Of a stretch of 64,000 nucleotides of DNA, positions 19,158-28,067 are shown piece after piece (the first letter of the stretch is position 1; each line of letters begins with the position of its first letter). The stretch spans positions 23,186-87,185 of the forward strand of contig QIFC01000025.1 of the NCBI GenBank assembly GCA_003228685.1, given 5' to 3'. This DNA comes from Chloroflexota bacterium (GTDB taxonomy: Bacteria; Chloroflexota; Dehalococcoidia; DSTF01; RBG-16-68-14). Below the pieces are notes generated by a model, which saw nothing but the letters and a program-made list of their open reading frames with translations, did no database searches and was not told the DNA's origin. Position numbers and translations under genes: made by a program.

Positions 19158-19253
19158 GTAGAGCGAAGCTCTACAAGTGAGCCGAGGGCTCACACGTAGG
19201 CCCGGAACTCGCACCCGCCCACCAGGGCGGGCATTGTTAGAGCCCTCTAACAA
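19158..19253. repeat. Array of four compact hairpins
   Basis: GTAGAGC-GAA-GCTCTAC (19158-19174), GTGAGCC-GAG-GGCTCAC (19177-19193), CCCGCCC-ACCA-GGGCGGG (19214-19231), TTGTTAGAG-CC-CTCTAACAA (19234-19253). Confidence 0.8.
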
Positions 19254-19350
19254 CTTCCTCAGAACATTCTAATACCTTTAATTCCGGATTCTCATTTCTT
19301 TAATCAACATTCCTGTTTACCATGGTCATGATGATGCTGGGAGGTGCGGA

Positions 19351-19764
19351 GTGACCGTTCGCGTACTACTGCTCGAAATCGCCGGCTCGACCGAACCGGA
19401 GTTGGGCGCGCTGCTCGTGCGCTGCGGCTTCTCGGTCAGGGGCGCGAGCGAGTTTGAGAACGTGACGGCTCTCCTGGGAGAGTACGCTCCGGCCCTCGTG
19501 GTCATCAACGTCGGGAGCGCCAGGCCGGTTGAAGCGGACCAAGCGCTCCATGCGATTGCGGGCGTCCCAGTCGTGGTTGTGTGCGCTGGACATGACGCCA
19601 ATCTCATCGTCCAGTGGCTGGAGGCGGGAGCGGACACCGTCCTGGTGAGTCCGCTCTCAAGGAGGGAACTGGGCGCCCGCATCAAGGCTGTGCTGGGGTG
19701 GCGCAGCGGTTCGGCTCGTGGAGCTGCCGGCCAGTCCCCGCTACCGGCAGCTCCGCGCCAATGA
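19351..19764 (+). CDS. Stand-alone receiver-like protein (phospho-Asp replaced by Asn)
   Basis: VRVLLLEIAGSTEPELGALLVRCGFSV... PALVVINVGSA...GADTVLVSPLSRRELGARIKAVL. Confidence 0.7.
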   Translation: MTVRVLLLEIAGSTEPELGALLVRCGFSVRGASEFENVTALLGEYAPALVVINVGSARPVEADQALHAIAGVPVVVVCAGHDANLIVQWLEAGADTVLVSPLSRRELGARIKAVLGWRSGSARGAAGQSPLPAAPRQ

Positions 19765-19872
19765 AAGGAGGCCAAGGACGAAGCATTGCATGAACAAACG
19801 CGAAACCGAACTAAGGCCTGCTGCGGCCACGAGGCTGTGCAGGGCAAAGAGGACGAATCAAGGAGGAAACGA

Positions 19873-20109
19873 ATGGTTGCACTGATTAATACGGCACTCA
19901 TGCGGACCATCATGGCCGCGGGAAGGCTGCGCTACCGGCTCACCGAGGAGCGTGGTCAGGACCTGCTGGAGTACGCGCTCTTAGGCGGCTTGATAGCTGG
20001 CGCACTGACGGGTCTCGCTGTCGTTGGGATCATGAGTGGTGCCATCGAGAGCATGGCCTGTGGAATTGGCGATCAGATCAACTTTAGTGATTCGCCGGCC
20101 TGTCCGTAG
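19873..20109 (+). CDS. Flp/Fap-type pilin
   Basis: MVALINTALMRTIMAAGRLRYRLTEERGQDLLEYALLGGLIAGALTGLAVVGIM; GQDLLEYAL Flp motif; AGGAGG RBS at 19861. Confidence 0.88.
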   Translation: MVALINTALMRTIMAAGRLRYRLTEERGQDLLEYALLGGLIAGALTGLAVVGIMSGAIESMACGIGDQINFSDSPACP

Positions 20110-20128
20110 CTCAGTGAAACAGATAGCC

Positions 20129-20173
20129 GCGCAGCGGCAGGGAAGCAACCTGCCAGCCGCCCTGCCGCTGTGC
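20129..20173. repeat. Imperfect inverted repeat between flp and tadE-like genes
   Basis: GCGCAGCGGCAGGG (20129-20142) / CCCTGCCGCTGTGC (20160-20173), 1 mismatch in 14. Confidence 0.65.
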
Positions 20174-20201
20174 CCGGCATACGAGAAATGTAGCTAAAGG
20201 A

Positions 20202-20768
20202 GTGCGAGGAACAGACGTGAAGAACAGCCGTAGTAGCCGTAGGGGCGGGTCTTCAGACCCGCCCGCCGCCCGCCGGGGCGGTTGGTCAGCAGTTGCGAAG
20301 CAACTGCAAGGCTGCCCGTTAGGGCAGGCCCGGGGCCAGACGCTACTAGAGTTCGCTCTGGTAGCGCCGCTGCTGCTCTTCTTCGTGCTCGCCCTGGTCG
20401 ACTTCGGCATCGCGGTCGACCGGCGGCTTGTGCTCGACCACGCGGTTCGTGAGGGCGCCCGGTACGCCAGCGTGGGAAGCAACTCGATCACGGGAGACCG
20501 CTACGAATTGGATGTTCAGGAATATGCTTTTGACCAGGCTCAAGGAGTGCCGGATGTGCCCGAAGATTTCCTCGTCTGTTACCGCCCGATAGATCCGGCG
20601 AATCCGCTCAGCGAGCAGGCGGTAGACGTGAGCATCGATTACGATTACCAATTCGTGACGCCGATTGGCGCCCTGGCGAGCCTCGGGCCGTCAATCAACC
20701 TGTTTGCCAAAGCCTCAGCAAGAGTGGAACAGCCGCTTTCAGATGTCGAGGACTGTCTTGATGGGTAG
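20202..20768 (+). CDS. TadE-like pseudopilin with palindromic insert in its N-terminal coding region
   Basis: RGQTLLEFALVAPLLLFFVLALVDFGIAVDRRLVLDHAVREGARYAS; GTG starts at 20202/20217 preceded by AAAGGAG. Confidence 0.8.
   Translation: MRGTDVKNSRSSRRGGSSDPPAARRGGWSAVAKQLQGCPLGQARGQTLLEFALVAPLLLFFVLALVDFGIAVDRRLVLDHAVREGARYASVGSNSITGDRYELDVQEYAFDQAQGVPDVPEDFLVCYRPIDPANPLSEQAVDVSIDYDYQFVTPIGALASLGPSINLFAKASARVEQPLSDVEDCLDG
20243..20327. repeat. Three consecutive hairpins inside the tadE-like 5' coding region
   Basis: GGGCGGGTCT-TC-AGACCCGCCC (20243-20264), GCAGTTGC-GAA-GCAACTGC (20289-20307), CTGCCC-GTTA-GGGCAG (20312-20327). Confidence 0.8.
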
Positions 20769-22107
20769 TTCCAGCCTCAGCGAACGCGGCCAGGCGATCA
20801 TCCTGTTCGTCGGAGTGTTCACCGTGATCCTCGTGATGGCGGCTATCGTCGTCGACTTCGGCCTGTGGTTCGCCGAGCGCCGCTCCGCGCAGCGGGGCGC
20901 GGACCTCGCCGCCGCCGCTGGCGCGCTAGACCTGCCGTTGTCGCCCGGCCTGGCGTTCACGAACGCCTGCGCCTGGGCTGAGGACAACGGGTTCGATTAC
21001 ACCGATGACGACGACGTTGAGGTCTTCGTTAGCGTCTTTGAACGAGATGGCTTTGGCTCAGATGAAGACTGCGAGTTGGTAGGGGAGACTCCACCTGCTC
21101 CTCCATGCGGCTCACAGTGCGACACAGTGCGCGTGAGGGTCACCAAGGGCGCACCGCGGCTGTTCACGGCGTTGCCGTTCGGCATCGATGACTTCGAGAT
21201 AGGAGCGGTCGCTGCGGCTGGCATCACGTATGGAGGTAGCGGCGGCATTGGAGGGACCGGCCCTGACCAAACGGTTCTCTTGGTAGACGCCCAAGGTCGC
21301 ATGGGCAAGGGATTCGGTGGTGAGAACTGTTCGAGCGTTCCCCAATCATGCCCGATAGTTAACGAGCGGTCTGCCGCCAGGGCCTTTGTAGACACATTGC
21401 TAGGTTTGGCTGGCAATGGTGAAGTCGGATACGCCGCTTACAACAACTGTTACGGACCGACGGTAGGCCCCCAAGCTACCTGTATCCACGACAACGCCCC
21501 GAACGATGCTGTGATAGAGCCGACCAGGGACAGCGCAGCCCTCCATGTGGCTATCGATAACACCGTCGCATATCAGCGACAGGCAGCAAACATCTGCACA
21601 GGGCTCTGGCAGGCATCGGAACTCTTCCGGAATCCGGCCGTATCTCGCCAGGTTCTAGTGCTCATGTCCGGCGGGGACAATCTAGACTATCCGACCTTCA
21701 ACGAGTCGCGTCCTCCGCCCGCCGGATGCTTTCCTTCATACCCAATTGCTCTCGGATCTGCCCCCTTGCCATGCAGCGCTTCGAGACCGGCCGAGAGCGA
21801 GTTGGATTACCTGACGCTAGAGATGGCCAGGTATCTCAAGGACGACCTGGGCGTCGAGATATACGTTATCGCTCTCAACCCCTGCCGATGGGCAGCAGAT
21901 CGCACCTTGCCTCCCGTTGACAATCCCTGGCCAGCGGACTGCGGCCAGGTGGGCAACGCCCAACACGACAACATCGCAGACCAGCGGCTGCTCATGTGCA
22001 TCGCGACTTCGCCGGAACACTACCAGCGCGTCAACAACGTCGCGGAACTGCCCAACGTAATTGAAGAAATCGCGTCCGAGATCGTCAGCCGAAGTCTGCT
22101 GCAGTAG
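20761..22107 (+). CDS. TadG-like protein with von Willebrand A-like region
   Basis: SERGQAIILFVGVFTVILVMAAIVVDFGLWFAERRSAQRGADLAAAAGAL; later vWA-like QVLVLMSGGDNLDYP; start overlaps the tadE-like stop. Confidence 0.8.
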   Translation: MGSSSLSERGQAIILFVGVFTVILVMAAIVVDFGLWFAERRSAQRGADLAAAAGALDLPLSPGLAFTNACAWAEDNGFDYTDDDDVEVFVSVFERDGFGSDEDCELVGETPPAPPCGSQCDTVRVRVTKGAPRLFTALPFGIDDFEIGAVAAAGITYGGSGGIGGTGPDQTVLLVDAQGRMGKGFGGENCSSVPQSCPIVNERSAARAFVDTLLGLAGNGEVGYAAYNNCYGPTVGPQATCIHDNAPNDAVIEPTRDSAALHVAIDNTVAYQRQAANICTGLWQASELFRNPAVSRQVLVLMSGGDNLDYPTFNESRPPPAGCFPSYPIALGSAPLPCSASRPAESELDYLTLEMARYLKDDLGVEIYVIALNPCRWAADRTLPPVDNPWPADCGQVGNAQHDNIADQRLLMCIATSPEHYQRVNNVAELPNVIEEIASEIVSRSLLQ

Positions 22108-22143
22108 CGGCGCGTCACAGAGAAGGAACAAGAGGAGGAAGAC

Positions 22144-22956
22144 ATGGCACAAGCGATAGCGGCAGCGCCCCAGGGACGAAACAGGACGATGGTCCTCGCG
22201 GCCCTCCTGTTCGCGGCGATCGCGGCCGTGTTGGTCTACGCCGCGCTCCAAAGCCAGGGCGGTGGAGGCACTAGCGACCCTGTGATGTCGGCGGAGACGA
22301 CGGCCGCCGTCGTCGCCGCGCGGAGCGTGCCCGCGAATACGATCCTCACCGCCGGCATGCTGGAGGTGCGCCAGGTGCCGCCAAGCTCGCAGCTCGACGG
22401 CGTCTTCGCCAGCACGGCCGGCGTTGTCGGACTGCCGACGCGCTATCCCCTAGAGGCGGGCGAGCAGGTTACGCCGCGGAAGGTCGGCCTGAATCGCATC
22501 GATGACGAGAACGACGTGGCGCTCGTGCTCCCGGCGGGCATGCGCGGCTTCGGCGTGGAGGTCCGCGAAGTGACCGGCGTTGGCGGCCTGTTGCTGCCCG
22601 GCCACTTCGTCGACGTGATCGCCGTGTTTGCCGAACGGAATGATGAGTCCAGCCGCTCCATCATGCTCTTGCAGGACGTCGAGATACTGGCCGTCGGCCA
22701 GGAAGCGCAGTTGCCGGTCCCGGCCTCCGGTGACGGCGAAGCCGGCCTGACGGGCCGCCGCGCTGATGACGCCGAGCGCCAGCCAGATGCGTCCAGCGCC
22801 ACGCTCGCAGTGACGCCGCAGGACGCGCAACTGCTGGCGCTCGTCCAGCAGTCCGGCGCGGCGCTCTGGTTCTCGCTGCGGCCGGTCGGCGATCACGAGA
22901 TCGTGCCGGCGGAGGAAGCAAGCCTGGAGCCGCTGCTCGCGCAGCCGCTGCCGTAA
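22144..22956 (+). CDS. cpaB: CpaB/RcpC-type Flp pilus assembly protein (SAF domain)
   Basis: ARSVPANTILTAGMLEVRQVPPSS...GLPTRYPLEAGEQVTPRKV; GMRGFGVEVREVTGVGGLLLPGHFVDVIAVF. Confidence 0.88.
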   Translation: MAQAIAAAPQGRNRTMVLAALLFAAIAAVLVYAALQSQGGGGTSDPVMSAETTAAVVAARSVPANTILTAGMLEVRQVPPSSQLDGVFASTAGVVGLPTRYPLEAGEQVTPRKVGLNRIDDENDVALVLPAGMRGFGVEVREVTGVGGLLLPGHFVDVIAVFAERNDESSRSIMLLQDVEILAVGQEAQLPVPASGDGEAGLTGRRADDAERQPDASSATLAVTPQDAQLLALVQQSGAALWFSLRPVGDHEIVPAEEASLEPLLAQPLP

Positions 22957-22968
22957 GAGGAGGAAGAC

Positions 22969-24201
22969 ATGGCCAGCGTTCCACGCGTACTAATCGTCGA
23001 CCAAGACCCGGAAGCCCGCTACGGCGCGCGCCAGCTCGTCGAGCAGGCGGGGTTCCAGGCAGGCGGCGAGGCCGGGCTCGGCACGGAAGCCGTCGCTCAA
23101 GCCTCGGAGCTGAAGCCGGACGTGATCCTCTTCGGCCTCAAGGAGCCGATGGCGCGCGCGATCCAGACGGTCGAGGCGATCGTCCACGACCTGCCGGGGA
23201 CGCCGATCATTACGTACGCCGAATCGAGCGATCTCCAGACGGTGCGCCAGGCCATGCTCGCCGGGGCGCGAGACTTTCTGCAGGCGCCGCTCAAGCCTGA
23301 AGAGCTGCGCCGCTCGTTTTCAGCAGCGCTTGAGTCTGAAGAACGGCGCAAGCTACGGAGCGATGACGCCGCGGTGTTGGGCCCTCGCGGGTCCATTATC
23401 ACCGTGTTCGGCGCCAAAGGCGGCGCCGGCAAGACGACCATCGCGACGAACCTCGCAGTCGCCTTGGCAATACGGGGCGACCAGTCCGTCGTCCTGGTAG
23501 ACGCGGACGACAGCTTCGGCGACGCGGCTTCGAGCCTGGGCCTTGGACCCGGCCCCAGCGTGACGGAAGCTCTGCGAGAGCCTGGGCCGATAGACAGCGT
23601 GACGTCACAGCGCTTTCTCACCCACCACGAGAGCGGCGTTGCCGTTATGCAGGGTCCAGCCAGCCCTTTCGAATGGCGCGACGTCTCTGGAGAGCGCCTG
23701 AAGGCCGCGCTCGCGGAACTGTCCAGACAGTTCGACGTTGTGCTGGTCGATACAGGCAGCACGCTCAGTGAGGTCTCGCTGGCCGCGCTGCAGGCCGCTT
23801 CGCTCGTGCTCTGGGTGACCACGCCCGACTATGCCAGCGCGCACGACTCCGTCCGCGCGCTTCAGGTCCTCTCGACGGTACCGATCGATGACGACCGCGT
23901 CCGGCTCGTCCTAAATGTCAACACGCCGGAGCTGGACGTCAGCCCAGCCAGCGTCGAGACGGCCCTCGGCCGTCAGATCTTTTGGACGGTCCCCTACGAC
24001 CGCCAGGTGCGAAAGAGCGCACAGATCGGCCGCACTGTCGTCGAGGCCGATCCCGGCGGCGTTGCGGCGACAGGCTTCTGGGACCTAGCAACGGTCTTGA
24101 GCGGGGGGTCGCCCGCGCCCCGTAAGAGCAGCATGCTTGGCAGGCTTTTGAACGGCCGCAAGCGAGCCGCCGGCGCCAACCGCCAGGAGGTCCGCGCGTG
24201 A
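22969..24201 (+). CDS. cpaE: CpaE/TadZ-type ATPase with N-terminal pseudo-receiver
   Basis: VFGAKGGAGKTTIATNLAVALA deviant Walker A (MinD/ParA-like); N-term PRVLIVDQDPEAR... PDVILFGLKEP. Confidence 0.9.
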   Translation: MASVPRVLIVDQDPEARYGARQLVEQAGFQAGGEAGLGTEAVAQASELKPDVILFGLKEPMARAIQTVEAIVHDLPGTPIITYAESSDLQTVRQAMLAGARDFLQAPLKPEELRRSFSAALESEERRKLRSDDAAVLGPRGSIITVFGAKGGAGKTTIATNLAVALAIRGDQSVVLVDADDSFGDAASSLGLGPGPSVTEALREPGPIDSVTSQRFLTHHESGVAVMQGPASPFEWRDVSGERLKAALAELSRQFDVVLVDTGSTLSEVSLAALQAASLVLWVTTPDYASAHDSVRALQVLSTVPIDDDRVRLVLNVNTPELDVSPASVETALGRQIFWTVPYDRQVRKSAQIGRTVVEADPGGVAATGFWDLATVLSGGSPAPRKSSMLGRLLNGRKRAAGANRQEVRA

Positions 24202-25430
24202 TCAGACCGCCTATGAAGTTCGAGCCCCTGACGGACGGCGAGGATCGCGCCGGCATCGTCTATCGCGTACACCAGCGCCTGTTGCAGGACGTCGACGTCT
24301 CCAGCTTGGATCAGCGCTCGCCCGAGGAGGCGCGCGCCGCGATAGAGGCTTCAGTGCGCTCTATTGTTGCCGACGTGGCTGGGGTCGCGGGCATGGCGGG
24401 ACTCTATGGCGACGCGAAGGAGGCTGTGGTCAAGGCCGTCGTCGATGAAGCTGTTGGCTTCGGGCCGATTCAGCCGCTCGTAGATGACCCTGACATCTCC
24501 GAAGTGATGGTCAACGCCCCCGACGAGGTGTACTACGAGCGCGACGGTGTGATCCACGCCGCGGAGACGCGCTTCAACGATGAAGCGCACATCCTCCGTA
24601 TCATCGATCGCATCATCGCGCCGCTTGGCCGGCGCGTCGACGAGTCTTCACCGTTCGTCGATGCGCGGCTGCCGGATGGGTCTCGCGTGAACGTCATGAT
24701 CCCGCCACTGATCCCACGGAGCCCGACGGTCACGATCCGCAAGTTCCGCCCGGAGCGGCACACAGTCGAGGATCTGGTGCGGAATGAGACCATCTCGCAG
24801 GAGGCGGTCGAGTTCATCGGCGGCAGCATCGAGCAGCGCAAGAACATCGTCATCTCCGGTGGGACCGGCACGGGCAAGACGACCGTGCTCAACGCGCTCT
24901 CCGCGTTCATCCCTGAGGCCGAACGCATCATCACCATCGAAGACCCAATCGAGCTGAAGCTTCAGCAGCGGCACGTCGTCGCCATGGAAGCGAGGCCCGC
25001 CAACATCGAGGGACGGAACGCCGTCAGCCAGCGCGAACTCGTGCGGAACGCGCTTCGCATGCGGCCGGACCGCATCATCGTCGGCGAGGTGCGCGGCGAG
25101 GAGGCGTTCGACATGATGCAGGCGATGAACACGGGCCACGAGGGGTCGATGACGACGGTGCACGCCAACTCCGCGCGAGACGCCCTCTCCCGCATCGAAA
25201 ACATGATCCTGATGGCGGGGCTGGACCTGCCGATCCGCGCCATCCGAGAACAGATGGCCTCCGCACTGCACCTGCTCGTCCATCTAAGCCGCGCCAGCGA
25301 CGGTCGACGAACGGTCATCTCGATCTCCGAGACGGCTGGCCTAGATGGTGAGACGGTCGTTCTGCGAGAGCTGTTCAGACTCGACGCGGCAGGACGGCTA
25401 GCGCCGGTCGTGGATGGTACGCCGCGATGA
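24198..25430 (+). CDS. cpaF: CpaF/TadA-type secretion ATPase
   Basis: NIVISGGTGTGKTTVLNALSAFIPEAERIITIEDPIEL..., RMRPDRIIVGEVRGEEAFDMMQAMNTGHEGSMTTVHANS. Confidence 0.96.
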   Translation: MIRPPMKFEPLTDGEDRAGIVYRVHQRLLQDVDVSSLDQRSPEEARAAIEASVRSIVADVAGVAGMAGLYGDAKEAVVKAVVDEAVGFGPIQPLVDDPDISEVMVNAPDEVYYERDGVIHAAETRFNDEAHILRIIDRIIAPLGRRVDESSPFVDARLPDGSRVNVMIPPLIPRSPTVTIRKFRPERHTVEDLVRNETISQEAVEFIGGSIEQRKNIVISGGTGTGKTTVLNALSAFIPEAERIITIEDPIELKLQQRHVVAMEARPANIEGRNAVSQRELVRNALRMRPDRIIVGEVRGEEAFDMMQAMNTGHEGSMTTVHANSARDALSRIENMILMAGLDLPIRAIREQMASALHLLVHLSRASDGRRTVISISETAGLDGETVVLRELFRLDAAGRLAPVVDGTPR

Positions 25431-26401
25431 TCGAGCTAGCGGCAGCACTGTTCGTGTTCCTCGCGATCGGGACGGGCGCGCTGCTGTTGCTCGCGCCGTT
25501 TCGCTCATCCGGTGAGTCGTCCGACGACCGGCTGCGCTCGCTGAACGCCACGCAGCACGAACCGGAGCCGGCGCCACTCTCGTTGGAGCGCCGGGCCCTG
25601 CGATCGTCGATGCCCGCACTCCGAAATCTGCTTGGCAACACTGCCTGGGCTGAGAAGACCGCGGCGGACCTCCTTCGCGCCAACATCAAGCTGCGCGTCG
25701 GTGAATACCTTCTTGTGCGAGTGCTGGCCGGCGTCACGATGGCTGTGGTTCCGTTCGTGCTGTTCCAGTCGCACGTGGCGGGCTTGATCGTGGCGGGCGC
25801 CGGCGGCCTGGTCGGGTTGATGGCGCCGGCTTACTACGTGCGATTCGTGCGCGATCGACGCCTCGCCCGGATAGAGACGCAGCTCATCGAGTTCCTGCCG
25901 GCCCTGGGCTCGTCGCTTCGTTCGGGGTTCGCGTTCAAGCCTGCCGTGGAGGCGGCCACGCTTCAGGTGAGCGCGCCGCTGGGCGATGAGCTGGCCACGC
26001 TCCTTAACGACCTCAACCTGGGCGCCGACTCCGCGACCGCGCTGGAGGACATGGGGGACCGAGTCGGCAGCCGCGACCTGGACGTGGTGATCACGGCCAT
26101 TCAGGTGCAGCGCACGACGGGCGGCAACCTCCCTGAGATCTTGGATGCGGCCGCTGCCGCCCTTCGCGACCGCGAACGCATCCGCGGCGAAGTGAAGACG
26201 TTCACGGCTCAGCAGCGCCTGACGGGCCTTGTGCTGTCCGTGTATCCGGTGTTGGTGGGGCTGTTGCTGCTGGCGATCATGCCCTCCGTTTGGTCGAAGC
26301 TGTTCACCGAGCCGGCGGGTCAGATGATGCTCGCGATCGCGGTCGTGTTGCAGGTCGTCGGCTTCCTTGCGATCCAGCGCGCGTTGAAGATCGAGGTTTA
26401 G
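25427..26401 (+). CDS. tadB: TadB-type inner membrane protein (type II secretion F domain)
   Basis: ALGSSLRSGFAFKPAVEAAT...DLDVVITAIQVQRTTGGNLPEILDAAAAALRDRERIRGEVKTFTAQQRLTG. Confidence 0.92.
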   Translation: MIELAAALFVFLAIGTGALLLLAPFRSSGESSDDRLRSLNATQHEPEPAPLSLERRALRSSMPALRNLLGNTAWAEKTAADLLRANIKLRVGEYLLVRVLAGVTMAVVPFVLFQSHVAGLIVAGAGGLVGLMAPAYYVRFVRDRRLARIETQLIEFLPALGSSLRSGFAFKPAVEAATLQVSAPLGDELATLLNDLNLGADSATALEDMGDRVGSRDLDVVITAIQVQRTTGGNLPEILDAAAAALRDRERIRGEVKTFTAQQRLTGLVLSVYPVLVGLLLLAIMPSVWSKLFTEPAGQMMLAIAVVLQVVGFLAIQRALKIEV

Positions 26402-26403
26402 CG

Positions 26404-27312
26404 ATGATTGCGATACTCGCCGCGACGTTCACATTCCTCGCTGTGCTACCCGCCGCGATCTGGGCCTTGGCGGTGGTATCGCGCCCTGCCGACGCGAGGT
26501 TGCGATCACTCGGCGCCGGGCGGCAGGATGGCCGAGACCTGGAAGCGATCCCCTTCGACGAGCGCGTGATCGCGCCGGCGATCGACGGCCTGGGCCGTCG
26601 ACTGGCAGCGATGCTGCCAGGGGCGCTCGTTCGCCGCACGGAGAAGCGCCTCGTGCTCTCCGGCCGGCCGATGGCAGTCGCGCCGTTCTTTACTGTGGTG
26701 GGGGGAATGGCGATCGCGTTTGCGGCCGTGTACCTGCTGGCCGTGTTTGCGTTGGCCGGCAGCTCGCCCGCGCCGGTGGCCGTCATGGCGTTCGTACTGT
26801 TCGCGCTGCTGGGCGCCATGCTACCGATGTTCTGGCTCTCGAAGCAGGCGCGGGCGCGGCAGCGCGTGATCTTGCGCAGCCTGCCCGACTCGCTCGACTT
26901 GCTGACGATCACGGTGGAGGCCGGTCTTGGCCTCGAGGGGGCGTTCAAGCAGCTCGTCGACAAGCAGGACGGCCCGCTTGCGGACGAGTTTCGTCAGATG
27001 CTGCGCGAAGTTGGCGTTGGCAAGACGCGGCGACAGGCGCTGCTCGACCTTGCGGACCGCATCGACCTTGATGATGCTCGCAGCTTCATGAACGCCATCA
27101 TCCAGTCCGACGAGTTGGGCACGAGCTTGGCCAACGTCCTGCGCGTCCAGTCTGAGACGTTGCGCACTCGACAGCGGCAGCGCGTTGAGCAAGAGGCGCG
27201 ACGTGCGCCCGTGAAGATGGTCTTCCCGCTCGTGTTCTGCCTGATGCCTTCGCTCTTCATCTTCATCCTGGGCCCGATTATCGTGTCGGTCATGGAGTTC
27301 CTGTCAGGCTGA
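26404..27312 (+). CDS. tadC: TadC-type inner membrane protein (type II secretion F domain)
   Basis: SLPDSLDLLTITVEAGLGLEGAFKQLVDKQDGPLADEFRQMLREVGVGKTRRQALLDLADR; FPLVFCLMPSLFIFILGPII. Confidence 0.92.
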   Translation: MIAILAATFTFLAVLPAAIWALAVVSRPADARLRSLGAGRQDGRDLEAIPFDERVIAPAIDGLGRRLAAMLPGALVRRTEKRLVLSGRPMAVAPFFTVVGGMAIAFAAVYLLAVFALAGSSPAPVAVMAFVLFALLGAMLPMFWLSKQARARQRVILRSLPDSLDLLTITVEAGLGLEGAFKQLVDKQDGPLADEFRQMLREVGVGKTRRQALLDLADRIDLDDARSFMNAIIQSDELGTSLANVLRVQSETLRTRQRQRVEQEARRAPVKMVFPLVFCLMPSLFIFILGPIIVSVMEFLSG

Positions 27313-28052
27313 TGGTCACGATCGATCCAGTCAACCTAGACGCGCTCGTCGGCCGCTATCTGCTCCCGTCCGCACCGGACGTTCTGGTTGGTGAGGTGCG
27401 TGCGTACCTTGGGAACAACGATCTTGACGAGATGCCTAGGGGTTCGCCTCACACGGAGCGCGCGGGAAACGGCCATGACGGCGGCCCGCTGCCGGAGTTC
27501 AGCCCCTGGCAGTTGCTCCACGTGACGAAATTGGCCCCGGCAGGCGTGGTCGAAGTCGCGTACCGATACTGGCGACGGAGCCACGCACCCGCGCTTGGTG
27601 CGGCTCCAGAAGCGCCAGCGCCCGATGTGGCGCTGGAACCGCCCACGCCGGAACCGCCGACGGACGATCAGGCACCCGCTCACGAGCCACGCGTGGACGC
27701 CGACCATCGCATGAGCGCGCTTGGCTCCGGCGGGAGCGCAGCTCCGCTTGAGGAGCGTCCGTGCGCGAGCGATGCTGTCGCCTTTATCGAGAGCGTCTCC
27801 GGCGAGCATCGCTTCGGCGTCGGCAGCGAACCGCTCAGGATCGGCGTCGATCCTGGCTGCGACGTACGGGTTCCGGGCGGCGACGCGAACGTCGATGTAC
27901 GCATCTGGCCTCATGGCGATCGCTATCTGCTTCACGTCGCCGCCGGCGGTGTGCTCGTGAACGGCGCGTCCGCAAGCTGGGCTGTTCTCGACGACGGCGA
28001 TATCCTGGAGATCGGCAATGCGACGTTCAGGTTTCGCCGCGAAGACACGTAA
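27312..28052 (+). CDS. FHA-domain-like protein
   Basis: C-terminal LRIGVDPGCDVRVPGGDANVDVRIWPHGDRYLLHVAAGGVLVNGASASWAVLDDGDILEIGNATFRFRRED. Confidence 0.65.
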   Translation: MVTIDPVNLDALVGRYLLPSAPDVLVGEVRAYLGNNDLDEMPRGSPHTERAGNGHDGGPLPEFSPWQLLHVTKLAPAGVVEVAYRYWRRSHAPALGAAPEAPAPDVALEPPTPEPPTDDQAPAHEPRVDADHRMSALGSGGSAAPLEERPCASDAVAFIESVSGEHRFGVGSEPLRIGVDPGCDVRVPGGDANVDVRIWPHGDRYLLHVAAGGVLVNGASASWAVLDDGDILEIGNATFRFRREDT

Positions 28053-28067
28053 CGGGCTAGTCAAGCC

